Source of the DNA: Lutraria lutraria
Taxonomy: Eukaryota; Mollusca; Bivalvia; Venerida; Mactridae
DNA length: 64,000 nt
Reading direction: 5' to 3'
Assembly (NCBI GenBank): GCA_964023205.1
Contig: OZ026844.1
Location: 31,109,326 to 31,173,325 of the forward strand
Position 1 is the first letter of the stretch. Each line of letters opens with the position of its first letter. Below are positions 10,498-23,900 of this stretch, in pieces. Both the position numbers and the translations under genes were made by a program. The notes below the pieces were generated by a model, which was not told the DNA's origin, made no database searches, and worked only from the letters and a program-made list of their open reading frames with translations.

Positions 10498-11948
10498 CTA
10501 TCCCAAACACTTAAACAAAGATAACAATAATCATGACATTTTCAAAGTAGAAAATGCTATTTTAAACAACATGAAGTCTATTTCTACAAAAAAATCAAAA
10601 TAACTACGAAGACGAAGTGGGGCGAGCAAATAATGGGGCGAATAATAGGTTCGAAGTTACTAAGGAACGAATCAACATAGAATCCGAATCATGTAATAAT
10701 GAAGCACTGTAGAAGACCGTAAACACACAAAAGGTTAGAGCGTCAACATAATTCAATACTGGTCATATGTCCAATTAATGTCAACGAGTAATAAATGAAC
10801 ACATGGCATCTACACGGTCCAAGAAAAAAACTATTCACTGCAACCAAAACATAATTTGGATGGAAAATCTTTTCATCACATTTACATCAGAAAGGATTCT
10901 GTTCTGAACACAGTTAAAAGAGATAGTAAAATATTATGTATTTAATTACCCTAAGTGTGCACGATGACATCAAGTTAAAAAGGTACCAGCATACAACTAG
11001 TCTTTTTTTCCGTGCATTATATTGCTTCACCTCTGGTTTTAATGGACTCGCCCAGGCTATTGAAATGAACTCTTCCATAAATGCGGAAATTAAAATTCTG
11101 CGTGGGTGTGCCCTCATAAGTCCACGGCTTCGCTCAGAGAGGTACTGAAAAACGCGTGACTGTGAGTTTACTAAGGTATGACATTTATTAAAGTAGCATT
11201 TTTTTTATTTTATGAACTTCATAGTACAAGTATTTAATGCAGTTATTTAAAAAGTATCTTTATTTGTATTTTATTCGGTATAGAAATGTCTTTAATAAAG
11301 CTGGCTTTTCTGCACAATATCCAGCCGTACGTTCTACCAGAGACATTGATAACAGAGATTGGCAACTTAAAATATCACGCATGACATCATTTTGTAGATA
11401 CTGTAGCAGGTAAAACTAAAAAACTAAATAACATACATATATAAATTATACATTTTCTGAAATTTTAAACATTTGACTTTCGCTGGAAATAATAATTTAT
11501 TACATTTTCTTAGTTAATTTTTAGCTATACCCACTAGAATGTAATCCGCCTGAAAAAAATTGGTACCAGTAGATGTTTTTTTAGAAATATTGCATAAGTA
11601 GGTAGTATAAACATAGGCGTAATAAAACTATCAATCAAAATTGATAATTGAAAAACTCGGCAGCTATAGTTTAAAGAAAAAACTTTCAGAAAATGTAAAA
11701 TTTATGCATGTACGTGTCATTAGTAGGTAAGAAGTTTAACTTGCTACAAAATCAGCAATTTTTGGGAAAAGTAACAGTCATGCGTGATATTACATAGGTA
11801 ATAACTGAAGTTGCTTATCTCTGTTATCTATGTCTCTGGTTCTATGTTGAAATTGATCATTGAATCAAACAAAATAATTTGTGTAAAAATTGTATGTGTG
11901 TATCATTTGTTTTCAGGGTAACTAAGTAATAACTTTGTACTGTTCATC
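10498..11948. promoter_or_regulatory. Divergent intergenic/5' region between AT-hook and gelsolin-like genes
   Basis: The two start codons face away from each other across about 1.45 kb. AG directly precedes the AT-hook ATG, so a 5' UTR intron could end there. On the gelsolin side a clear acceptor (TTTTCAG, ending 11916) gives a coding exon with 32 bases of 5' UTR, so at least one upstream non-coding exon must exist. An AAG|GTATGA near 11173 is a possible donor. A 503-bp TIR element fills 11337-11839. No TATA box was assigned. Confidence 0.45.
11337..11839. mobile_element. 503-bp TIR element with 5-bp target duplication
   Basis: CCAGAGACATTGATAACAGA at the left matches CTGTTATCTATGTCTCTGG at the right, and the inverted repeat continues to CACGCATGAC / GTCATGCGTG. 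TTCTA flanks both sides (11332-11336 and 11840-11844). No transposase is encoded. It sits between the gelsolin start and its presumed promoter. Confidence 0.85.
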
Positions 11949-14900
11949 ATGTCAGGATTAACAAAAGCTAAGAAATACGATTGGAAAGATACAAACCTGG
12001 CTTTGTTTGGTTCAGATACAGAAAAAAATGTGAAAAGTGAGTGTGTCTTCAGTTATATATGTTATGCTTGCTAACTGAATATTTATACAAAGTAGTTATA
12101 TGTATATATATATTTATATAATTAAAATAAATTAGTTATAAAATTTAAATAAAATAGATTGCTTAAATTAGGCCTGAAAAAAAATGTTTGTTTCTGCTTG
12201 CAACTTATGTATACATGTGTACATGCTAATTTAAAAATAGGGTGAGTAGTTTTTTTTGGCTCTTGAAAGTGTAGAGGCGAAAGATAAGACAGTGGATGTA
12301 CCTTTCCTCGGTCTAATAAAAAGCAGAGTTGCAGGGAAAATTCGGTAGATCTGATAACCAGAAACAAGGATTTTTAAAGCCTTATTTAACATAAAACTAT
12401 CTATGGCATGTTGCCCAACAAGAGCTTATTACTGGGTGTCAGTAACCTGGTCAATTATAACAATTGTAGCAGCATGATTCATTAAAAAATGTGTGCATAA
12501 TTATACCCCTGCAAACAAAGTTTGAGAGGGGGTATATTGGAGTCACTTTGTCGGTCGCTGGGTTGGTCCGTCCATCCGTCCACATAAAAGTTTGTGGCGC
12601 GAACTACTTCCACATTTTTAAGCGATTGCAATGAAACTTGAAATATGTTATCGCCATCAAGTTTAGATGTGCTAGATACAATTTTCATGCCCAGCGATTC
12701 ACTCATTGCAGAGTTATGTCCCCTTGAACTTAGCCGTATAGTGTACTATTGCATTATTAGTGTCAAAGCGACGGCGGGGTATTAGTCACCTCTGTGACAG
12801 ATCTAGTTTTGTTTAATGTACTACCCCAATGAACATATACCCTTAGCCCGAATATGTGATTTCAAGAAAGTTTTCTATCCCAAATAAATTTACTAGCCCT
12901 AGGCTTTGGGCTAGATAGTTAATGTATGTGAAGACTGCATCAATTGTATACTTCAGGAAATATATTTACAACATAAAAATATTTCTTTTGTTAATTTCAG
13001 AGGAATCTGCTGCTACTGAGCCTGCCTGGCAAAAAGCTGGACAGGAAGTAGGGATTCAGATTTGGAGAATTGTGGTAAGTTGTCAGTGTTTTTTCACCTT
13101 CTATAACAGAGACCTATTAAAGGCCTCTTCCCAATTGAACATTTCTTTAAAATCATGCAGTTTTCCCAAAAATCCAAAGTTATACCAGCTATTTTATTTC
13201 CCAAATCAGCAATTTTAGCGATAATTCTTCCCAAGATCAACAGGCTAAGGCCTTTTCCCAAGGAAGAGAGAAAAAACGCTGGTTGTCTACTTTTAGCAAT
13301 AAATCAAAGCACTGAGAGTACTCACGGAAACTGAACTAAGTTGACTTTCACTGCAACATGGAGAACTAGTTTAACACAGAAAAACATAGTACTTTGCTCC
13401 ACATGTGCGCTGAGCGAGTGACAGCTATATGGAAAGCAAAACCATCATTCAGTTTTCAAAAACTGACAAATGCTTTTTGGAATGTCAAGTAAAAATATGT
13501 TTGCAAAATAATATCTTAAAAGGTGTTAAGTATTAAATTAATATGTCACAGATGACGATTCAAGGCATGCCTTGGAAAATTAAGAAAAATCAAGTGGTTA
13601 GTTTTTAGCTCTTAATTTTTTGTAATTCAAGGATTTGTTTTAGTCTGGTATTTAAGAATTTGATTACATAGCATGAAGATGTCAGGTACTTTTAAAAGAA
13701 TGCATAAAATTGATCCGGGAGTAGACATGAGCGATGTTTTTACTAGGGATGTCAAAATTGACCGAATCAAGTATCCGGATATCCGGATCAGAACTTTTTA
13801 CCTCAGAGGCATAGAACTCTGATGTTCCAGTACATTAACAAGCCTAGCTGTTTTAACATTTAAATACTATAGTAGTTCTTGTTGAATGCTTTTCATTAGT
13901 TAAATGCCATAGATTAACACAGACCTCTACCTGTTGAATACCTGCTGTATCGGAAGTTGTTCACATCTGTAATGATATGACCATCTTGACAAAATTGTTA
14001 TTAACTACCTGTATAATTGTGTGTTGAACATAATAAATTACCGTCTGAAATTTTAGATGTTTGCACATAACTTCCTGATACAGGTATTTGCAACTATTGA
14101 GAGTTAAATTGTTACAATACATGTCGAGGGTTTAGCGCAACAGTGTCGTAACTCATATTGAAATAAGAACACGTTACAACAGTGTTGCGCTGAGCCCTCG
14201 ATGTGTGAATTTTTTGTCTGAGTCATTAATTTACCTGCTTTCCCATTGTTAATGTCTGTATGTCATGTGGATCCATAATTCTTAGTAAGCATAGGGGAGA
14301 AGATGTTATTTTTGGAGGGATATTTTTTTCATACCATTTTATTCTGTTATTTAATGCGCTGAAATATTTTTGAACTGGCATGCAGATTTTTTTATGCTTC
14401 TTATTTATTTCAATGACAAAATAAAAATATTGAATGCCTGTGGTTTTGGGAGATAAACATCTTACCGACACCAGAATTGATCCACTTGTGTCAATAAACC
14501 TCTGTTAATTTTTTAAGGATTATTTTTTGTAACAGCTAAACAATTTCATCAGTGTATCACCCTCATATTTTTTTTGTTTTATTTCACATGTGAATATTTA
14601 CGCACCTCGATTAATGTCATTGCCTGGCTGATATGAAAAAGTAGAACATTTATTTTTAGTGAAAATCATGTTCTTGCATTTTGCATGTCTTGAGATAAGT
14701 AGATCACATGTATATTATAATTTCTATTTAATACTTTGATGAGCCTTCATGGTGAAGTGGTTATGGCCCGGACTAAGACTAGTAACTGTTAGCCTCTCCC
14801 TGCTAAAAAAAATGTATAACTACAATTTTGCAATGTTCAATTAATTCTACTTATTCTCCCTTAGAACAGTAGTAGAATTAGGTATTTATTACCAATAGTG

Positions 14901-17900
14901 ATGTAAATGAACTTATATAATAAATTTAAAAAAAAAACTTTTCAGGGGGATTGGAAATTTTTGTCTGTGAATTGGGAAAAAAAGATACTATTTTACATTG
15001 GGAATATGACCGAATTTCGGCTATAAAATGGCCCCCAAAAAATCCCTGGTACCCAGCCTAAAAACCTCATTTCTATAACAAGTTCCTGGTATATGTTGAG
15101 CATTTGGTACCCATAATCAACAGTTTTATATTAAAGTTGTATGATTGCAAGAGGGAGAAAGAACAGTGTGAACATAATTAGTAAAGCATTCATGTACAAT
15201 ATGCTGTGAATGTTTGATGTCGATGATGTGTTTGTGCGTGACTCATAGATCGCTAATCTATTTTGTTTGCCCAGCTGTTGTTTGAAAGAATAATTATTTC
15301 CATGTTATTCAGTATTCACATTGTTAGGGAAAATAATTGATGGTGTGGTTTTGATCAATTGAATAGGCTCATATTTTTTTCCTTTCAGAAATTCGAGGTT
15401 ACCGACTGGCCAAAAGAAGATTATGGAAAATTTTATAATGGTGACTCGTACATTATTCTGAATGTAAGATTTTAAATTTGTCTCTGTGATTGTTTTGTAC
15501 TAAGAAAAAAACTTTCAAGTATGATAGAGATTGCCTCATGGTCGTAGGTTATATTATACCTAAATGATCCTTTTTTTTTCAAGAAGTCAGTTCACCATGA
15601 AATTTTTTTATCCTTATACTTAAATGTATATGTATAAAAATAAGTCACCTTTGGTTTAGATACATCCTTAAGCTAAGGGAAGTGATTCAGTTAGATTTTC
15701 CTGTTGATAAAGACATCTTTGAAGTAGAAAGACTTGACTGTAGTATGTTGATTACACGAGTTGTTGGTTGATACAATGTCAAGATATGTATACATTGTTC
15801 AGAATTGTTTTGTATCCTTACTAATCGAGGGTTCAATGCAACAGTGTCGTAACTCATATTGAAATAAGAACAAGTTACGACAGTGTTGCGCTGAGCCTTC
15901 GGACTTGTGGCTTTAAATGACCCGGAACACTTAATTAGTATACTACTGATACACAATACTGATAATAGGTTAACACTCTTTGATTTGATTGAAACAGAAA
16001 CTTGAATTGAATATGTATAGTATTAGTTAACTTGTGATATACTATCGAACTTCACTACTTCAAACCTTTCTATACCGGAATCTTGTTTGAACTATCGTGT
16101 CAATTGGACGCGATATTTATGACCCAACTATGATGCAGGAGGCATATAGTGATTGTCCTATCCATCTATCTGAGGTTAAATAGATTTTATCATTTTGTCG
16201 AGCACCAACACCGCTTATTAGAACACTTGAATACTTATATGGACCATTTCTTGACGCGCATGCCACCAGGGCATATCTAGGGTTCAGCGCAACAGTGTTG
16301 TAACTCATATTGAAATAAGAACAAGTTACGACAGTGTTGCGCTGAGCCCTCGATATGCATTTATTGAACTCAGCTTCTTGTCTTATTATGTATTTTAAAT
16401 GCTAAAAAAGTTGAAATCCACGACCTTTCTAATCCGAAAACCTTTCTGTTAAAGCTGAACATTAAACTTTTGTCAGTACAAACAGGTTCAGATTGAAAGG
16501 TTGTACTGTATTAATTAAGTGCTGCTTTCTAGAGTTATAAGTTCAAACAAAGGTCATGTGTATTATATTTGTTTTCTAATTACAAGTTCAGAACAGAAAC
16601 CACAGGACGGGGGGGGGGGACCCTTGCTCATGTAACAAGAATGCTTGACTTGTCATTGATTAAATGTACCTATCCCCTTTTTGAAATACCCAACCATAAG
16701 TAATCATATTTAAGTTTCACATGACTCTGATCTTGTCATCTGTTATTTATAAGATACATGATATCAGCTAACCAGTCAGTATCACTTTAACATGGATTGT
16801 TGACCTTTTATCCATAGAAGATAAATGTTCTGATCAGCAACAGGTTCACAAGATAAATAATCTAACATGCGAAGACTTATCAAATAGAAAAATTTATTTT
16901 GTCATGAATTTTTCATGAGTAAGTCCTTGGGTCCTTTTTCATGGATTAGAATCAAGAACATTTGAATTTGATGCCATCCAATTGACTTTAAATATTGGTT
17001 AAATGCAAACAGCTTTTCTGAATGATTATGAAAAAAAAAAAATTTGATATGGAATTTATTTTGATGTAATGTCGATTATTTTATTTATTATATTGTTACG
17101 TCTTGATAAAGGCGGTTGCGCCGAAACATTGACTTGTTGTTTAATCCACATTAATCAGAATAATTATGCTCATTCTTGTTTTTCACATTAGCTTTGGCAA
17201 TTGTTAAAACTTTAGAATTTTATTATTTTAATATCATTATAATGGGATGTGTCTATAATATTTGAATTGTTTATTGCAATTCTATATTATTTTGATATTT
17301 CAGTTTGGGACTTATTCACAGTCTAGAAAACTACTCATGTTGAATTAATTATTCTTAAATTACATAAAAAGCTCTATTTGCATAAGCCTTTATCAGCTCG
17401 TTTGAATCAAACTTGTCCTTACGTATAAAAACAGCTAGGACAAATAAATAAGAATATTTAAATGCTTATGCTGTTTGCATCATGAATAAACTACATGTAT
17501 GCAGTCAAACCTGTGTTAGTGGCCACCTCCAAATATAGGCCACCCTGTGAATAAGGTCATTCATTCACAAACCATCATTGACAAATTACAGCAAATTGAC
17601 CTCCAAAAAAGGGTCACTTGTTGATAAAGGTCACATTTTGTCTTTTGCAGGCGTGGCCTTTGTTTACAGGTTTGACTATACTTAAAAAATGTTTGTACAT
17701 TGTATACATTAAGGTTGGTTACATAGAGAAAAAAGTTCACACTAACATTTTGTATACCTCATTCACTTAATCTAGCATTTAATTCAATTTCTCTTACATA
17801 TCTAATTACATTTAGCCAGAAGGTACATTCTTTATATAGAGAAACACATTTTATCACTCAGCGAGTAGCAAACATTTTGTTAGGCTAGGCATTTATCTTA

Positions 17901-20900
17901 TGTTTTCTAGTGACTTTCTTTGTTTGTATTATGAGTTGTTACATAGAGGGAACTCCAGGGTGTGCCCGCCTCCGTGGTCGAGTGGTTAAGGTCGCTGACT
18001 TCAAATCACTGTAACATCTCACTGATAGAGGGTCGTGGGTTCAAGTCCAGCTACCGACCATGTCTCTTGATGTAAGAAAGTAAGCAGTTGCTTACAGAGG
18101 ATGGGAGTCTATAGTACTGGTTTCTTTCCAGGAACGATGGTTAGGTGAACTGTCTGCCTCATATGACTCTGACTGTTGAAAGGAGGCATAAAATACGAGC
18201 AAATAAACAAAATAAAAATGAAAATATTTTCTGCCCTTATGAGAGTATTGTGTACTTCATCTTCTAGTTCATGAAGTATGCTATTTACCAGATAGCTTTA
18301 TTCAATGATATTGTTAGTGTATAGAACACAATACATCACTTACTGTGGTATGTCAGTTAATTGTTCATGTATAGGTCAGTGGGGAGCTCAGCGTCACATG
18401 CCTGTCTTGTATTTACTTAATTACAGTACAACCACTCGGAAGCAACACCCTTTAGGAGTAGCAAAATGATGTTGCTGTTGGGAAGTTGTTGCTCCAGAGA
18501 GGTTAAATGAATAGTTAATTCATGCAGTGGGAATAATCATGGTGTTGTTGCAGGGAAGTTGTTGCTCAAGAGAGGGCCACTCTAGAGAGGTTGTACTGTA
18601 ATAATAATTTTAAAGTTGCGGATGCATCGTCATTAAACAGCAAATAATTTAATAAGTCATTTTAAATAAGCAATCTTATTAGCACTTATTTGTGTGGTGG
18701 TAATGACTAGTTTACTGGAAATTTATCCATTCAGTTAACTTGTACAGTCAAACCTGTGTTAGCAGCCACCTCCAAATAAAGGCCACCTAGTGAATAAAGG
18801 CTGTTCTTTTGAAAACCGTCATTGTCCATTGAGAACAAAATGACCTGTCATTAAAGGTCACCACCTGTCAATAAAGGCCACATGGTGTCTGTCCCCAGGG
18901 TGACCTTTGTTCAGAGGTTTGACTATGTTTGAAATGTATAAGATTCTGTAAATGCTGTGTAAACTTCTTGAAGTGTTCATCTAGTTGATGTTTCAGATCA
19001 TTTTCTTTATAACAAATATAGGCTGTTTATACTTTTAAGTGGTACATTTCTGAATGGGTTTGGTATTTGTGGAATGAAAACATTAAGTTTGTGCAGATAT
19101 TATTTACAGCTTATTGATTTTTACTGTTTTTGATAACAACTATAGACTTTATAGACCATTAAAGCATTGACCTTGTATGTGTTTCCTCTGTGTTTGTTGT
19201 TATAAATAACATTCCTTGTTCAAAGACTGAGAATATAATACATAGCTAAACTGATGGTATTTTCTATTCCCCTTGATAATAATTGTTCAGTCTACTTATT
19301 CCACCATATGGAATGCAAAACTGCTTTAAGTTGGTCAATAGCTATACATAGCTAATGTTTACTCTTCTATGTATACTGAGTATAAATAAATTTTGCATCT
19401 GTATCTGCTTGTAAGCTTCATTCGTATGTCACAATTAATGAGTTCATTTTCAAGGCTTATGGTTGGTAATCAAACTAATGTGGTTTTTGATGCTGTGTTA
19501 TATTTTGATACTAGAATGACTTTGTATTTTTATTACGGTACCCTGATGAGCAACTACAATGTCCTGTTCATATTGTTTAACCAGTTGGCTTAAATTTCCC
19601 CTTCCGAAGAAATTCATGAAATTATGAATTTGTAGCTCGGTTTGTTTGTTTTCAAGAAGAGGTCGAGTTATTGTGATTACTGCATCGTCTGCGCCATCGT
19701 CTGCATCTGTGCATAAACTTGAATGTAGCTTGTAACTCAAAAACTATAAGAAACTTCATTAGGTGGATAGATCTCACTGAGTCGGTGCACAGGAGTTATG
19801 GCCCCTTTTTGACTTGGCTCGCATGGGGGCATTCATGTCCTCCAGACACATTTCTAGTTATTTACCATTCCACAAAACACATATCGATCTATTTCATACA
19901 AAATACATGGGTTAAGATTCCATGTTGAAATCTGCACATTAGATATTAGGGGAAGTTACATAAACTATTCACTGTTCCAATGTGAACATATACCAATTTA
20001 TGTACAGTACAACCTCTCCAGAGCAGCCCTCTGTAGAGCAACAACCTCTCTATAACAACAACTTCAAAACTTCCCTAAGTTGATATTTACTCTAAATTTA
20101 ACCTCTTTAGAGCAACAACCTCTATACAATGGCCAATATTTGCAGCTCCGACAGGGTGTTGCTCTACAGAGGTTATACTATACTTTTTGTTGTTGCAGAC
20201 ATTCAAAGATCCAGATGAGGAAGAATTGCAGTATGATGTTCATTTTTGGATTGGGGCTCAAAGCACACAGGTTTGATTTTTTTTTCAATTACAAATAAAC
20301 ATAACCCAATATGATTCCATGTTCAATAAACTTCTAACAAATCATTATGATACCAATGTTGAAGTACCCAGAGTGTGTACTTGCTTTGAAATGATATTAG
20401 ATCTGAAGTCTTTTAAAAATTATCACAATGATTTTGTTGAACTGGATTATTTTAGTAAAAGTCAATATAATCTCATACAAACAATCAATGAATCTCAGTT
20501 ATTCAATCACCTGAGTAATCAATCAATCAATCTCAGTTATTCAATTACCTAAGTGATCAATCAATCAATCTCAGTTATTCAATCACCTAAGTGATCAATC
20601 AATCAATCTCAGTTATTCAATCACCTAAGTAATCAATCAATCAATCTCAGTTATTCAATCACCTAAGTGATCAATCAATGAATCTTAGTTTTTCAATCAC
20701 CTAAGTGATCAGTCAATGAATCTCAATTATTCAATCACCTGAATAATCAATCAATGAGTCTCAGTTATTCATTGACCTAAATAATCAATCAGCGAATCTC
20801 AGTTATTCAATAGCCTAGTACTGAGGTTTTTATTTAAATCTTCCTATCATTTAAGCAATCACTCAATCATTAAGTCTTGCTCAATCAATCAATTTGATAA

Positions 20901-23900
20901 TTTCAGGATGAGTATGGTACAGCAGCTTACAAGACTGTTGAACTGGACACATTTCTGAATGATAAACCAATACAGCACAGAGAAGTTCAAGGTCATGAAT
21001 CTGAAATGTTCAAAAGTTACTTCAAAACTATCACGTAAGATGGATTTTCTCTTTGCTTCTCCAAAATTGACTGATGCTTTTTTTTTAAATACTCAGTAAT
21101 TTTCTTTTGCGATCAGTGCGTCTGATCACTGATTTGCTGAAAGCAATTAGCACTAAAGCTTTTAATGTTTATATTCTATGCACCTGAAAATCTAAGTTCA
21201 GTTATATTTCATTCTAATTGCTGCTGCATAAGGGTGTGAAATATGTAGTTAATGGTTACGATTTTTAGCAGTAAGATAAAAATATATATTGGTATGTTTA
21301 GTCATCAGACTACACCAGTCTATTTAACATGAAGAAATCACAGTCTGTTCACACAAATAGTAATTAGTACTGGTCCAAGGTACTATTGGTTGTTGAGTTA
21401 GTTCTGGTCCCCAAGTTAGTACTGGTTTCTAGGTAAGTACTGGTTCCCAAGTTAGTACCAATTCCTTAGAAAGTACTCGTTTCCAAGTTCGTACTGGTTC
21501 CTTAGTTAATACTGGTTCCCAAGTCAATACTGGTTTCCAAGTCAATACTAGTTTCCAAGTTAGTACTGGTTCCAAAATCAATACTTGTTTCCAAGATAGT
21601 ACTGGTTCCAAAAGTCAATACTTGTTTCCAAGTTAGTACTGGTTCCAAAGTCAATACGTGTTTCCAAGTTAGTACTGGTTCCCAAGTCAATACTGGTTTC
21701 CAAGTTAGTACTGGTTCCAAAGTCAATACGTGTTTCCAAGTTAGTACTGGTTCCCAAGTCAATACCAGTTTCCAAGTTAGTATTGGTTCCCAAAGTCAAT
21801 ACTGGTTTCCAAGTTAGAACTGGTTCCTGAGTTAGTACCAGTTCCTGAATAAGGTCTTGTTATGAACACCCAGAAATACTATTTATCTTTTTAATAGTCC
21901 ATGTTGAAAATATATTTAACTTCCCTACCAATGCTAAAGTTCTTTATGATCATGTGTTGTTCTTTTTTTATTCAATTTGTGTCATTAAAGTGCATCAAGG
22001 GTATTTCCTGTTGTTTTGATTGTAAGAGATTATTATATCATGTTGACTACATGTACATGGAATCTTTCACTTTCCAGTATTTTGAAAGGTGGTGCAGACA
22101 CTGGGTTCAGACATGTTAAACCAGAAGAATATACTCCACGTCTGCTACATTTCTCTGGAACAAGGAAGCATGTTGAAGTAAAAGAAGTTAATCGTAATAA
22201 AAAAAGTTTGAATTCTGGCGATGTCTTCATCCTTGACCTTGGTCTGAAGATTTACCAATGGAATGGAAAATCCTGTAACAAGGATGAAAAGATGAAGGTT
22301 AACCTTTTTATGCCTCAAAATCGTTTATAAAATATTGGAATATATTGAACACTTAGTTTGAGTGCCTTTATAGAATCTAAGACTTTCGAAAGTTTTTGTG
22401 GTAAATTGGCATTATTTTTTATCTTACTCTTGGTACATGTACTGCTTTTATATTTGATAAGGTAATCCTTAGAAAAGTTTGTTTCCTGTGACCCTACCCT
22501 GAGAATATTCCGTGGGTAGTTTATATCAGAATGCTTATTTTCAAAGAAAGAAAATTAATCCAAAAGGACAAAAGAGAAGTTGTTAGGGTTACTTTAGTTG
22601 AGTAGGTAGCATTTTCCCCCCAAAAAAATATTTTATACATATGGCCTCATGATCGCTTCAAATAGGGCTTTTTAAGACAGCAAGGCCATCCTTAAAAAAA
22701 TCATTGTTTGCTGTAGCCTGACCCAGAAAATTTTCAGTGGGTAGGTAGGAAAATTATTTTAATCTTTTATATTTAAAAAAATCCAAAATACATGTCAGGA
22801 TGCTTTTTTTATAAAAAATAATAATTAAAAAATTCTGAGAGGCCAAAAAAAGTTGGGTGGGGGCTTTTTTGGTGGGTAGGTAGGTTACGGCAAACACTTT
22901 TTTTTTAAGGATGGCCCTAGATGTATTCAGTTTATTGATGAAGTCATGTGGAAGTCTACATGATGAATGGCTACATGTACATTTGTCTGGTTGTGATTTT
23001 ACTTCCGCCTGTAACAATGTGTTTTATAAAGGAGCCTGTGTGCTTATGATCTCTAACTAGTAATTATCAGCCCCTGACTCCTCAGTTCACTTTATTTTAT
23101 ACATGTACATAAAATTATGAGAATATGAAATATCTGAACTAATTATACCGGACTCATCCCACCTTGGACCAGAAAAAATTCACGTGAGGAATGTGGCTGT
23201 TGCAATCTTCACAAAAAAAACTTAATCACTGGACATTCTGTCCTGTGAAAATGTAAACTGGACCGAATAAACTTTTTGTGGACCAACATTTTTTTATAAA
23301 GAGAGTGATTAAAATCTTTCATTTTTTGTTCTGAAACATGATATTATCACTGAATAATTCACTGGACCATAGGACCAATGACCTTATCAAATTTACTGGA
23401 CTTACACCTATTTTAGTGGACTCAGTCCTGGGTCTGGGGCTAAATTCTTAGACTGATGTTGGTGTGGTGTTGAACCCCAGAATTTATGCATTTTACATAA
23501 TTTTTTAGGCCATGCAGTATCTGCTGGCATTGAAGGATGAAAGGAATGGTAAAGCATCATCTGAAACATTAGAAGATGATGGTACAGACCAAGCTGTAAG
23601 TACCATGAAACTATGTTATCGTGATCTGTAGTAGTGTTGTATATCAAACTTGAAAGAGAATCGATTATCAGATCGAATCGGAAAGGGTGTTTCGATTCAT
23701 GATCCGAAAATAATCGAAAGCAAATTTGTATCCTTATTTGACAAACTTATTTGGTTGTTATTTGTCATACAATATAATAGTCATTAAAATCTGAAACACA
23801 AAATACTTCTGGACTGATGACCTGAACTTCTCTGGACAAGAGAAAATTCACTCAAATTATCTCAAATAACAGTGACCACCCTTGTTTAAATGCACACAAT

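Noticed and set aside
17099..17136. Active hammerhead ribozyme
   Set aside because: Two invariant core bases are changed; only a relic is supported.
20488..20822. CRISPR-like or regulatory array
   Set aside because: Plain degenerate tandem repeat of 38-39 bases without unique spacers.
21429..21799. Three overlapping antisense open frames with [11 protein letters not shown] repeats
   Set aside because: They come from an 18-base VNTR that stays open in several frames; no start context or splice evidence and the sense strand is a gelsolin intron.
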